A stretch of 64,000 nucleotides of DNA from Pseudomonas sp. v388. Lineage in GTDB: Bacteria > Pseudomonadota > Gammaproteobacteria > Pseudomonadales > Pseudomonadaceae. The DNA lies in NCBI RefSeq assembly GCF_003935425.1, contig NZ_RHQN01000009.1, forward strand, positions 186,001-250,000, in the 5' to 3' direction. The notes under the pieces are model-generated. The model was given only the letters and a program-made list of their open reading frames with translations. It was not told the DNA's origin and searched no databases. The position numbers were made by a program, and so were the translations under genes. Shown one piece after another: positions 56,446-63,773 of the stretch (position 1 is its first letter; every line of letters begins with the position of its first letter).

Positions 56446-56462
56446 ACCGCATCGTTGCGGTT
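56445..56462 (+). terminator. Hairpin after the DJ-1/PfpI gene
   Basis: AACCGCA - loop - TGCGGTT followed by TATTC; a second longer hairpin (GTCATCCCG...CGGGATGAC, 56470-56495) follows. Together they are a plausible terminator region before rlmI. Confidence 0.7.
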
Positions 56463-56499
56463 TATTCATGTCATCCCGGCGCGCGTCGGGATGACGCGC

Positions 56500-56505
56500 T
56501 ATAAT
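56500..56505 (+). promoter_or_regulatory. Candidate -10 box (TATAAT) for rlmI
   Basis: A perfect TATAAT lies 26 nt before the rlmI ATG and immediately after the hairpin. No good -35 is recognisable at the proper spacing, so only the -10 is asserted. Confidence 0.55.
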
Positions 56506-56531
56506 CCCGCTCTTTTTTCCGGAGCGACGTC

Positions 56532-57728
56532 ATGTCCCTGCCTAGCTTGCGCCTCAAAGCCAACGCCGACCGTCGCCTGCGCGCCGGTCACCTGTGGGTT
56601 TACAGCAATGAAATCGATGTAGCTGCCACCCCATTGCACGGTTTTGCGGCGGGCGATCAAGCGCTGCTCGAAGCTGCCGGCGGCAAGCCGCTGGGCATTG
56701 TGGCCATGAGCCCCAACAACCTGATCTGCGCCCGCCTGCTGTCACGCGACATCAAGCTGCCGCTGGACAAGTCGCTGCTGGTGCATCGCCTGAATGTGGC
56801 GCTGTCGCTGCGTGACCGCCTGTTCGACAAACCCTTCTATCGCCTGGTCTACGGTGATTCGGACCTGCTGCCGGGCCTGGTCGTGGACCGGTTTGGCGAC
56901 ATCCTGGTGGTCCAGCTGGCTTCGGCCACCATGGAAAAGCACAAGGAAGACGTTCTGGCTGCGCTGGTTCAAGTGCTCAAGCCAAGCGGCATTCTGTTCA
57001 AGAACGATTCGGCCGCACGGGATGCCGAGGGCCTGAATCGCTACGTTGAGACCGCGTTCGGTGTCGTCCCGGAATGGGTCGCGCTGGAAGAGAATGGCGT
57101 GAAGTTCGAAGCGCCGGTCATGGCCGGGCAGAAAACCGGGTGGTTCTACGACCACCGCATGAACCGCGCGCGCCTCGCTCCCTACGTCAAAGGCAAGCGC
57201 GTACTGGACTTGTACAGTTACATCGGCGGCTGGGGCATTCAGGCCGCAGCCTTCGGCGCCAGTGATGTGACCTGTGTCGACGCGTCCTCCTTCGCCCTTG
57301 ACGGCGTGGAGCGCAACGCGGCACTGAACGGCTTCGCTGAAAAGCTGACCTGCATCGAAGGCGACGTCTTCGAAGCCCTCAAGGAACTCAAGGCCAGCGA
57401 AGAACGTTTCGACGTCATCGTTGCCGACCCGCCCGCCTTCATCAAGCGCAAGAAAGACATGAAAAACGGCGAAGGCGCCTACCGCCGCCTGAACGAACAG
57501 GCCATGCGCCTGCTCACCAAGGACGGCATTCTGGTCAGCGCCTCGTGCTCGATGCACCTGCCGGAAGATGACCTGCAGAACATCCTGCTGACCAGCGCCC
57601 GCCACCTTGACCGCAACATCCAGCTGCTGGAACGCGGCAGCCAAGGTCCGGACCACCCGGTCCACCCGGCTATCGCCGAAACTCGTTACATCAAGAGCAT
57701 TACCTGCCGGTTGTTGCCGAATAGCTAA
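56532..57728 (+). CDS. rlmI: 23S rRNA (cytosine1962-C5)-methyltransferase (RlmI)
   Basis: 398 aa. PUA domain 1-~80 (LKANADRRLRAGHLWVYSNEI), EEHL-like region, SAM motif VLDLYSYIGGWGIQAAAFGA near 222, catalytic Cys in LVSASCSMHLPEDD near 340 and DPPAFIKRKKD near 300. It is the last core gene before the low-GC cassette that begins at about 57.8 kb. Confidence 0.94.
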   Translation: MSLPSLRLKANADRRLRAGHLWVYSNEIDVAATPLHGFAAGDQALLEAAGGKPLGIVAMSPNNLICARLLSRDIKLPLDKSLLVHRLNVALSLRDRLFDKPFYRLVYGDSDLLPGLVVDRFGDILVVQLASATMEKHKEDVLAALVQVLKPSGILFKNDSAARDAEGLNRYVETAFGVVPEWVALEENGVKFEAPVMAGQKTGWFYDHRMNRARLAPYVKGKRVLDLYSYIGGWGIQAAAFGASDVTCVDASSFALDGVERNAALNGFAEKLTCIEGDVFEALKELKASEERFDVIVADPPAFIKRKKDMKNGEGAYRRLNEQAMRLLTKDGILVSASCSMHLPEDDLQNILLTSARHLDRNIQLLERGSQGPDHPVHPAIAETRYIKSITCRLLPNS

Positions 57729-57742
57729 TGCCTGTCAGCCAT

Positions 57743-57797
57743 GCTACTGCCGCTTTCAAAGATCGACCCGGGTTGAATCATTGATAGCGGCAGTAGC
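57743..57797 (+). terminator. Large inverted repeat downstream of rlmI (possible terminator)
   Basis: Perfect 12-bp arms GCTACTGCCGCT (57743-57754) and AGCGGCAGTAGC (57786-57797) around a 31-nt loop. No T-run follows, so termination is possible but unproved. It marks the boundary between rlmI and the cassette. Confidence 0.55.
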
Positions 57798-57964
57798 GGC
57801 TTAAACCAACCAGATCCAACCGATATACATTGGACAGGCCATTATAATGGACCGCATCTAATGCTTATTGGATATTGTGAAACCACAAGGATCTGTAAGA
57901 CACTTCCGCAACTAACCTCATAATTTCCTACTTAGCAAAGCGAAATTTCTGACGAAACCATATA

Positions 57965-57992
57965 TTGACCTGGAATTTCCCGAGACTATTCT
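57965..57992 (+). promoter_or_regulatory. Candidate sigma-70 promoter of the peptide/SagB/AurF cassette
   Basis: TTGACC (57965-57970), 16-nt spacer, TATTCT (57987-57992). It ends 47 nt before the 21-codon ORF. The only reasonable promoter I could find in the 311-bp gap after rlmI; the surrounding region 57830-58020 is visibly AT-rich and otherwise holds no recognised gene. Confidence 0.5.
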
Positions 57993-58039
57993 TGGATGGC
58001 CACGCATAAAAGTGGTTAACAACCAAGAGGAATGGAACG

Positions 58040-58105
58040 ATGAAAGTCATCTCCCTGGAGTCGAAAGAAATCGCTAATCTGCAGTGTCTGATTCAGTCCC
58101 GATAG
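58040..58105 (+). CDS. 21-residue peptide ORF, candidate precursor peptide of the cassette
   Basis: An ATG-to-TAG ORF of 21 codons, too short for routine calling. It begins MKVISLES and ends LQCLIQSR; a single Cys is at position 16, Ser at 5, 8 and 20, and Arg is C-terminal. AAGAGGA (58025-58031) lies 8 nt ahead of the ATG, a good ribosome-binding site. It is immediately followed by a perfect hairpin and the SagB gene, the arrangement seen when a RiPP precursor is made in excess over its enzymes. Peptide precursors this small exist (PqqA is about 23 aa). Alternative: a transcription-attenuation leader peptide, though no run of one regulatory codon is present. Not recognised as any known precursor family. 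Confidence 0.55.
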   Translation: MKVISLESKEIANLQCLIQSR

Positions 58106-58114
58106 CCGGCGGCA

Positions 58115-58147
58115 AGACAGACGGAGGAGAAAGCCCTCCGTCTGTCT
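58115..58147 (+). terminator. Perfect hairpin between the 21-codon ORF and the SagB gene
   Basis: Arms AGACAGACGGAGG (58115-58127) and CCTCCGTCTGTCT (58135-58147) give a 13-bp perfect stem with a 7-nt loop, 9 nt after the ORF stop. The following bases (ATTGAG) are not a strong T-run, so it is more likely a partial terminator, mRNA stabiliser or processing site than a full stop. Confidence 0.75.
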
Positions 58148-58163
58148 ATTGAGTAAACATGCC

Positions 58164-59249
58164 ATGAAAACCAATCATGATCTGTTTTTCCTTATGCGGC
58201 CGGATGGAACTATCGCCTGGGACTTCATGCGCCATCTGCAATTCCAGCTGTCCAGAGAATTTCTGGATCGTTTCCTGGCGCTTACTGCGAACCCGGAACT
58301 CTTCGATACTGGCAACAACATCGACCGAACCCTTTATGCAAACGGACTGGTTCAGAGCACTGAAAATCACCCGGATGCCGAAGTAAACTGGGGCTGGGAT
58401 ATTCTTTCCAGAATTTACCACTTTGGCACCAAAGACATTCCTTATGATTCAACACCCTCCGATGTATCGGGATGGGCACAGCTATACCTTGAGCATTGCC
58501 AACACACGCTAAAGCATACGCCGCCGGTGGAGAACCATGGAGCCACTGAAGGTAGGGAATTGAAGTTACCACCACCCGACAAGGAAATGAAATCACTATT
58601 CAACAGCCTGACCAAAAGAAAGACTTGCCGTGCATTTGAAGATAATTCTATCCAGCTCACAGATATCAGCACAATATTATATTTCTCGCTGGGCTATCTA
58701 AAAGAGCGGGAAGATCAAGTAGACCCCTTGGTTCCGACCAGATTCAGACACCGCAGAAGCAGCCCGTCTGGAGGTGGATTAAATGCTACCGAAGGTTATC
58801 TATATGCCAAAAACGTTCAGGGTCTAGAACCCGGCATTTATTACTACAATCCTAAAAACCACTCTCTGGTGCCGAGAGCTATTGGTGTCCAGACACGGCT
58901 GGGTGAACTGGTAAGCGGTCAGCATTTCGCTGACGAGCTTCCCTTCGGCGTATTTCTGACAGCCCGCCTGGACAAACTATGGTGGAAATACAAGCACTCC
59001 AGAGCCTACCGAATGGCGCTCATTGAAATAGGCCATGTTGCCCAGTCTCTCCAGCTGGTTTGCACCGACCGCGGTTTCGGTACTTGGCCGACAGGGGCGC
59101 TCGCTGAAACGCTTCTGGAAAGCATGGGCGTGTTGTATTCGCCTCATGAGCAGGTTCTGTTCTTCGTAGGAGCCGGGCAGACGCAAGGTGATGGGATTCC
59201 CTCATCAATCAGACGGGCACTTGACACGGAGCGCCAACAACATGGCTGA
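58164..59249 (+). CDS. SagB/ThcOx-type FMN-dependent dehydrogenase (nitroreductase fold)
   Basis: 361 aa. Residues 1-~130 resemble the winged-helix front of SagB-type proteins (LMRPDGTIAWDFMRHLQFQLSREFLDRFL). The nitroreductase domain starts at KRKTCRAFED (151-160) and includes RHRRSSPSGGGLNATEGYLY (195-214), GIYYYNPKNHSL (224-235), then WKYKHSRAYRMALIEIGHVAQSLQLVCTDRGFGTWP (274-309). K275-Y276 align with the Lys-Tyr pair essential in McbC-type azoline oxidases (family knowledge). FMN is expected. Start ATG 58164 is chosen over TTG 58149; its ribosome-binding site is weak. Overlaps the diiron gene by 8 bp. Unusually there is no YcaO cyclodehydratase nearby, so its substrate is not an obvious azoline. 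Confidence 0.86.
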   Translation: MKTNHDLFFLMRPDGTIAWDFMRHLQFQLSREFLDRFLALTANPELFDTGNNIDRTLYANGLVQSTENHPDAEVNWGWDILSRIYHFGTKDIPYDSTPSDVSGWAQLYLEHCQHTLKHTPPVENHGATEGRELKLPPPDKEMKSLFNSLTKRKTCRAFEDNSIQLTDISTILYFSLGYLKEREDQVDPLVPTRFRHRRSSPSGGGLNATEGYLYAKNVQGLEPGIYYYNPKNHSLVPRAIGVQTRLGELVSGQHFADELPFGVFLTARLDKLWWKYKHSRAYRMALIEIGHVAQSLQLVCTDRGFGTWPTGALAETLLESMGVLYSPHEQVLFFVGAGQTQGDGIPSSIRRALDTERQQHG

Positions 59250-60183
59250 CCACCCATCGTTCGACATCGGAAACTGGGACGAGCGCGCTTCTGTGCGTGC
59301 GCGACCCAACCCCCTCAATCATCCGGACACCTGGCAATCTGAATTAAGCGACTGCTATTGGTACCCGCCGAATATGCTCCCTTACCTGTCACATCCGCAT
59401 TTTTCCAATGTCAGCCGTGAAACGATCATCGAACTGACGGCGAAGCACCTTATCTATTTTCTAGACTACACGGTCAAACTGGAGCACCTGATCGTAAATC
59501 GCTCGGTAGAGACGATCCTGTACGACGCTTTGGGAGTAAGGATACCCGGCAGCATGAAAACGGCCGCGCTGCAGCTTTATACAGACGAGGGGTATCACGC
59601 TCTGTTTTCTCACCAACTGGCCGAAAAGGTTTCGTCGATCTATGGATACCAGGGTTTCACAAAACCTCCCCATCGGATCACCCAGCTTTACAAGCTGCTG
59701 CGAAACACCAATAGCGCCCAAGTACACCTGACACATTTCGTCATCGGGTTCGTTTCCGAGACTCTTATTGCAAAAGAGCTGGCAGACCTTACACAACACA
59801 AACTCGTCGGCATCGTGAGCAATATGTTCCGGGAGCATCTGATAGATGAAGCCAATCACTCACGCTTTTTTTCCAGCGCATTCATTTATGTATGGAAACG
59901 TTGCAAACCTAAGGCCAAAGCTTACATTGCACATATTCTTCCGAGCGTCCTGGATATCTTTGTCAGCATCGATTCTCTCTGGCTGAGCGGGATACTCAAG
60001 GAGGCGAGGGTCGGCGCAGTTGATACCACCACAATTATCCAATCGATGAACGATGCCTCGGCCACCAGGGAACGCATAAGACTCAATGCACAGGCCACTT
60101 TCGCCACCCTACGCCGCTCAGGCATGCTCCTAGAGAGCCCATACTGCGACGTATTCGTCGAAGAGGGCCTGCATGAGTTTTAA
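59242..60183 (+). CDS. AurF-type non-heme diiron oxygenase
   Basis: 313 aa, helical. Seven ligands match AurF in order and spacing: E81 (LEHLIVN), E116 and H119 (TDEGYHALFSH), E173 (GFVSETLIAKEL), H199 (FREHLIDEANH), E203 and H206. In AurF the corresponding set is E101, E136, H139, E196, H223, E227, H230, with spacings 35, 3, 57, 27, 4, 3; here they are 35, 3, 54, 26, 4, 3. AurF N-oxygenates an arylamine with O2; this family also includes other N-oxygenases, so amine or guanidine oxidation is the natural guess. ATG 59242 (MADHPSFDIGNWDE) has GGAG 10 nt upstream. Overlaps SagB by 8 and the MFS gene by 11 bp. Confidence 0.87.
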   Translation: MADHPSFDIGNWDERASVRARPNPLNHPDTWQSELSDCYWYPPNMLPYLSHPHFSNVSRETIIELTAKHLIYFLDYTVKLEHLIVNRSVETILYDALGVRIPGSMKTAALQLYTDEGYHALFSHQLAEKVSSIYGYQGFTKPPHRITQLYKLLRNTNSAQVHLTHFVIGFVSETLIAKELADLTQHKLVGIVSNMFREHLIDEANHSRFFSSAFIYVWKRCKPKAKAYIAHILPSVLDIFVSIDSLWLSGILKEARVGAVDTTTIIQSMNDASATRERIRLNAQATFATLRRSGMLLESPYCDVFVEEGLHEF

Positions 60184-61378
60184 TGCGTCACACTGGCACT
60201 CCAGAAAGAAGGCTTCGATTCTCGCCTTGCTTCTGACCATGGTCTTGCTGGGGGTTTTTCCACTGGACGTGGTGTTGCCGTCGTTTCCGGATCTCTCCTC
60301 CAGTTTCCAGGTTTCCCAATCGAGCATTGCCTTCTCACTGAGCCTCTTCGCCATGACTGTCGCGATGTCGCAATTGATCATCGGCCCTTTGTCGGATCGC
60401 ATAGGAAGAAAGCCACTGCTGGTCATCGGAATCCTTCTAGCAATGTCAGGAGCGCTCGCCTGCACAATCGTGCAGGATTACGCGGTATTTCTGTTTTGCA
60501 GAACCATTCAGGCGATCGGGTGCGGTTGCTTCGTTCTGGCGAATGCCTTGGTGCAGGATATTTATAACGATGCGGAACGAGATCGTGTCAGGATCATTAT
60601 CGGCACAGCGAGCGGCGTGTTCATTTCATTATCGCCGTTGGCAGGGACTTTTCTGCAACGCGCCCTGGAATGGCAGGGCAGTTTTTACGTATTTTCAGCA
60701 CTTGCGCTGCTCGTTCTATTTCAAACTAAAGATATCCCGCCTCTCACTCCCTCTCGCAAAGCAACCTCTTACGTGACGAGACGCTATGTCGCGTTGATAA
60801 AGAGTTCCAGTTTCCTAGGTAACTCCGTTGTCGTGGCGATCGCATTTTCATGCCACTTTTCGTTTGTTGTTATTTCTCCAGTCATCTTTCTTGACTTGCT
60901 AAGGCTTTCCCAATTTGAGTATTCGCTGATATTGCTGGCTTACGGCGCCGCTTACCTTGGAGGTGGTTTTTTGGCTATGGCGCTGGGCTTTAGACTCGCC
61001 CGCCATAAACAGATAACGGCGGGGCTGCTGCTCATCGGGCTGGCTGGCGTTGGCTTGATGGTGTTTAACCTGTTCGAAGGTGCCTCCGTTGCCGGAATTC
61101 TGATCCCAATGGTAGTCGCCACCACTGGAACCACGATCACCAGACCCGCCGCCACGTCAGCGGCTATGGAGGTTTTCCCCGAACAGGCTGGGACCGCGTC
61201 CGCGCTACTTAATACTCTTACGCTCACGGCTGGCGGAGCATTCAGCGCGCTCCTGAGTCTTGCCAGCGTCGCTCCGGGATTCAGATTAGGGTTGTCCTTC
61301 CTTTTGTTATCGGGTGTGGCAGTGGCGCTTGCACGTGTTACGCATGCAGCTCGACCGGTCGAAGAAGGCCAGGCATGA
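60173..61378 (+). CDS. MFS exporter, Bcr/CflA-like
   Basis: 401 aa with 12 hydrophobic helices. The first loop after TM2 carries GPLSDRIGRKPLLVIG (the MFS motif GxLaDrxGrkxxl) near residue 68. N-terminal MVLLGVFPLDVVLPSFPDLSSSF is typical of the Bcr/CflA drug-exporter subfamily (DHA1). ATG 60173 has GAGGG 5 nt upstream. Probably exports the product of the cassette or provides self-protection; inference from operon position. Confidence 0.87.
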   Translation: MSFNASHWHSRKKASILALLLTMVLLGVFPLDVVLPSFPDLSSSFQVSQSSIAFSLSLFAMTVAMSQLIIGPLSDRIGRKPLLVIGILLAMSGALACTIVQDYAVFLFCRTIQAIGCGCFVLANALVQDIYNDAERDRVRIIIGTASGVFISLSPLAGTFLQRALEWQGSFYVFSALALLVLFQTKDIPPLTPSRKATSYVTRRYVALIKSSSFLGNSVVVAIAFSCHFSFVVISPVIFLDLLRLSQFEYSLILLAYGAAYLGGGFLAMALGFRLARHKQITAGLLLIGLAGVGLMVFNLFEGASVAGILIPMVVATTGTTITRPAATSAAMEVFPEQAGTASALLNTLTLTAGGAFSALLSLASVAPGFRLGLSFLLLSGVAVALARVTHAARPVEEGQA

Positions 61379-61545
61379 ACAACTCCCGGCGGACCGGAGC
61401 ACACATGAAGCGGACACCCAGGAACAAATTGAGAACTCATCCGATTTCCTGGCCAAAGCGGCTCGCAGCCGCGACGCTCGTCCACGGCACGGGACAAGAG
61501 ACTACCGGCCACAGACGCCGGGAAATCCGGTCTCCTGCTTCCTGA
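61375..61545 (+). CDS. 56-codon Arg-rich ORF after the MFS gene (doubtful)
   Basis: ATG 61375 overlaps the MFS stop by 4 nt (ATGA), a coupling that often marks a real gene, and AAGAAGG precedes it. But the product is basic (many Arg/Lys/His), has no recognisable domain, signal or TM, and ends at TGA 61545. It may be a remnant or chance ORF; I include it only because it is in phase with the operon. Confidence 0.25.
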   Translation: MNNSRRTGAHMKRTPRNKLRTHPISWPKRLAAATLVHGTGQETTGHRRREIRSPAS

Positions 61546-61829
61546 AAAGTCCCACGTACAAAACCGTAATGCAGACTCCCTATGCAACCTACAGTCAGCT
61601 GAGCCGGGTGCCCGCCTGTTCCATGCCCCATGCCAAGCACGTGGCAGGCGTGTAGAATCAGCCCTATTCATCGCCAGTCATCCCCCGGCGGGTTTATGAG
61701 CTCAGGCCGAGTGCACGGTGATCCCGTGGTTTTCGGTTTCGTCGCTGCTTGCGGTCACTGCCGTTGGCGTGGGACGTCCATAGAAGCTCACTCCCTTCAC
61801 TGATTAGCCTTTTTTGCCGGAGTGCTCCA
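61546..61829. other. Gap between the cassette and ilvD
   Basis: 284 bp with no convincing ORF on either strand. It includes GC-rich short palindromic patches but no REP, tRNA or attachment-site motif that I can defend. It must contain the ilvD promoter. Confidence 0.6.
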
Positions 61830-63677
61830 ATGCCTGATTACCGCTCGAAAACGTCCACCCACGGTCGCAACATGGCCGGCGCCCGCGCACTGTGGCGCGC
61901 CACGGGCATGAAGGACGAAGACTTCAAGAAGCCGATCATCGCGATCGCCAACTCCTTCACCCAGTTCGTACCCGGCCACGTCCACCTCAAGGACATGGGC
62001 CAGCTGGTTGCGCGTGAAGTGGAGCGTGCCGGTGGCGTGGCGAAGGAGTTCAATACCATCGCGGTGGATGACGGCATCGCCATGGGCCACGACGGGATGC
62101 TGTATTCGCTGCCGAGCCGCGAGATCATCGCCGACTCCGTGGAATATATGGTCAACGCCCATTGCGCCGACGCCATCGTCTGCATCTCCAACTGCGACAA
62201 GATCACTCCCGGCATGCTGATGGCCGCCTTGCGCCTCAACATTCCGGTGATCTTCGTATCCGGCGGACCTATGGAAGCCGGCAAGACCAAGCTCGCCAGC
62301 CACGGGCTGGACCTGGTGGACGCCATGGTCATCGCCGCCGACAGCACCGCCAGCGATGAAAAAGTCGCCGAGTACGAGCGCAGTGCCTGCCCGACCTGCG
62401 GTTCGTGTTCCGGTATGTTCACCGCCAACTCCATGAACTGCCTGACCGAAGCCCTGGGCCTGGCCCTTCCGGGCAATGGCTCGACACTGGCGACCCACAG
62501 TGATCGCGAACAGCTGTTCCTGACCGCCGGTCGTACCATCGTCGAGCTGTGCAAGCGCTACTACACCGAGAACGACGAGTCGGTACTGCCGCGCAATGTC
62601 GCCAACTTCAAAGCGTTCGAGAACGCCATGACGCTGGACATCGCCATGGGCGGTTCGACCAACACCATCCTGCACCTGCTGGCCGCTGCCCAGGAAGCCG
62701 AGATCGATTTCGACCTGCGCGATATCGACCGCCTGTCCCGCGAGGTTCCTCAGCTGTGCAAAGTGGCGCCGAACATCCAGAAGTACCACATGGAAGACGT
62801 GCATCGCGCCGGCGGCATTTTCAGCATCCTCGGCGAACTGGCCCGTGGCGGCTTGCTGCATACCGATCTGCCGACCGTCCATAGCAAGACCATGGCCGAA
62901 GGCATCGCCAAGTGGGACATCACCCAGACTGACGATGAAGCAGTGCATACCTTCTTCAGGGCAGGCCCTGCGGGGATTCCGACCCAGACTGCTTTCAGCC
63001 AGTCGACCCGTTGGGAGAGCCTGGATGACGACCGTGAGAACGGTTGCATCCGTAGCGTCGAGCACGCGTATTCGCAGGAAGGCGGCCTGGCCGTGCTGTA
63101 CGGCAACATCGCGCTGGATGGCTGCGTGGTGAAAACCGCAGGCGTCGACGAGTCGATCCACGTGTTCGAAGGCAACGCCAAGATCTTCGAAAGCCAGGAC
63201 AGTGCGGTACGCGGCATCCTTGCAGATGAGGTCAAGGCCGGCGATATCGTGATCATCCGCTACGAAGGCCCGAAAGGCGGTCCGGGTATGCAGGAAATGC
63301 TCTACCCGACCTCTTACCTGAAATCCAAAGGGCTGGGCAAAGCCTGTGCGCTGCTGACCGACGGTCGCTTCTCGGGCGGCACATCCGGGCTGTCCATCGG
63401 CCACGCTTCGCCTGAAGCCGCGGCTGGCGGCGCGATTGGCCTGGTTCGCGATGGCGACAAGGTGCTGATCGACATCCCGAACCGCTCGATCAATCTGTTG
63501 ATCGACGACGGGGAAATGGCCGAACGTCGTGCCGAGCAGGACAAGAAAGGCTGGAAGCCGGTCGAGAAGCGTCCCCGCAAGGTGACCACCGCCCTCAAGG
63601 CTTACGCTCTGCTGGCCACCAGCGCCGACAAAGGCGCGGTGCGCGATAAGGCATTGCTGGACAAGCTGGTGCCTTGA
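61830..63677 (+). CDS. ilvD: Dihydroxy-acid dehydratase (IlvD)
   Basis: Third step of valine/isoleucine synthesis. 615 aa, normal length. Fe-S cysteines: [13 protein letters not shown] near 120 and [31 protein letters not shown] near 190, with the characteristic [14 protein letters not shown] 61830 ([22 protein letters not shown]) is chosen over an upstream in-frame ATG 61749 because the family begins there. Confidence 0.96.
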   Translation: MPDYRSKTSTHGRNMAGARALWRATGMKDEDFKKPIIAIANSFTQFVPGHVHLKDMGQLVAREVERAGGVAKEFNTIAVDDGIAMGHDGMLYSLPSREIIADSVEYMVNAHCADAIVCISNCDKITPGMLMAALRLNIPVIFVSGGPMEAGKTKLASHGLDLVDAMVIAADSTASDEKVAEYERSACPTCGSCSGMFTANSMNCLTEALGLALPGNGSTLATHSDREQLFLTAGRTIVELCKRYYTENDESVLPRNVANFKAFENAMTLDIAMGGSTNTILHLLAAAQEAEIDFDLRDIDRLSREVPQLCKVAPNIQKYHMEDVHRAGGIFSILGELARGGLLHTDLPTVHSKTMAEGIAKWDITQTDDEAVHTFFRAGPAGIPTQTAFSQSTRWESLDDDRENGCIRSVEHAYSQEGGLAVLYGNIALDGCVVKTAGVDESIHVFEGNAKIFESQDSAVRGILADEVKAGDIVIIRYEGPKGGPGMQEMLYPTSYLKSKGLGKACALLTDGRFSGGTSGLSIGHASPEAAAGGAIGLVRDGDKVLIDIPNRSINLLIDDGEMAERRAEQDKKGWKPVEKRPRKVTTALKAYALLATSADKGAVRDKALLDKLVP

Positions 63678-63696
63678 TCGCTGATGACTGATACGC

Positions 63697-63724
63697 AAAA
63701 GCCCGGCAAATGCCGGGCTTTTTG
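63697..63724. terminator. Intrinsic terminator after ilvD
   Basis: AAAAGCCCGGC - AAAT - GCCGGGCTTTTT, 11-bp stem with T-run; lies between ilvD and the convergent folA, so it serves both strands. Confidence 0.93.
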
Positions 63725-63773
63725 TTGATATCTCAACGCATCCCACAAAGTCTGCATCCGCTTTCGGCAAGCT

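Noticed and set aside
58040-58147. Classical amino-acid attenuator (leader peptide plus terminator)
   Set aside because: The ORF has no run of one amino acid, the hairpin lacks a T-run, and there is no visible alternative antiterminator stem, so it is kept only as an alternative reading.
58040-61378. Could the cassette be mangotoxin/leudiazen (mgo), PQQ or 3-thiaglutamate biosynthesis?
   Set aside because: mgo needs an NRPS (MgoA) and a second oxygenase; PQQ needs the radical SAM PqqE and PqqC; 3-thiaglutamate needs a PEARL ligase and other Tgl enzymes. None of these is present in the window.
61314-61655. 113-codon plus-strand frame overlapping the end of the MFS gene
   Set aside because: Starts inside the MFS gene in another frame, without a ribosome-binding site or domain; random-looking composition.
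61797-63770. 657-codon minus-strand open frame opposite ilvD
   Set aside because: Fully antisense to ilvD, no recognisable domain, and ends in the ilvD terminator region.
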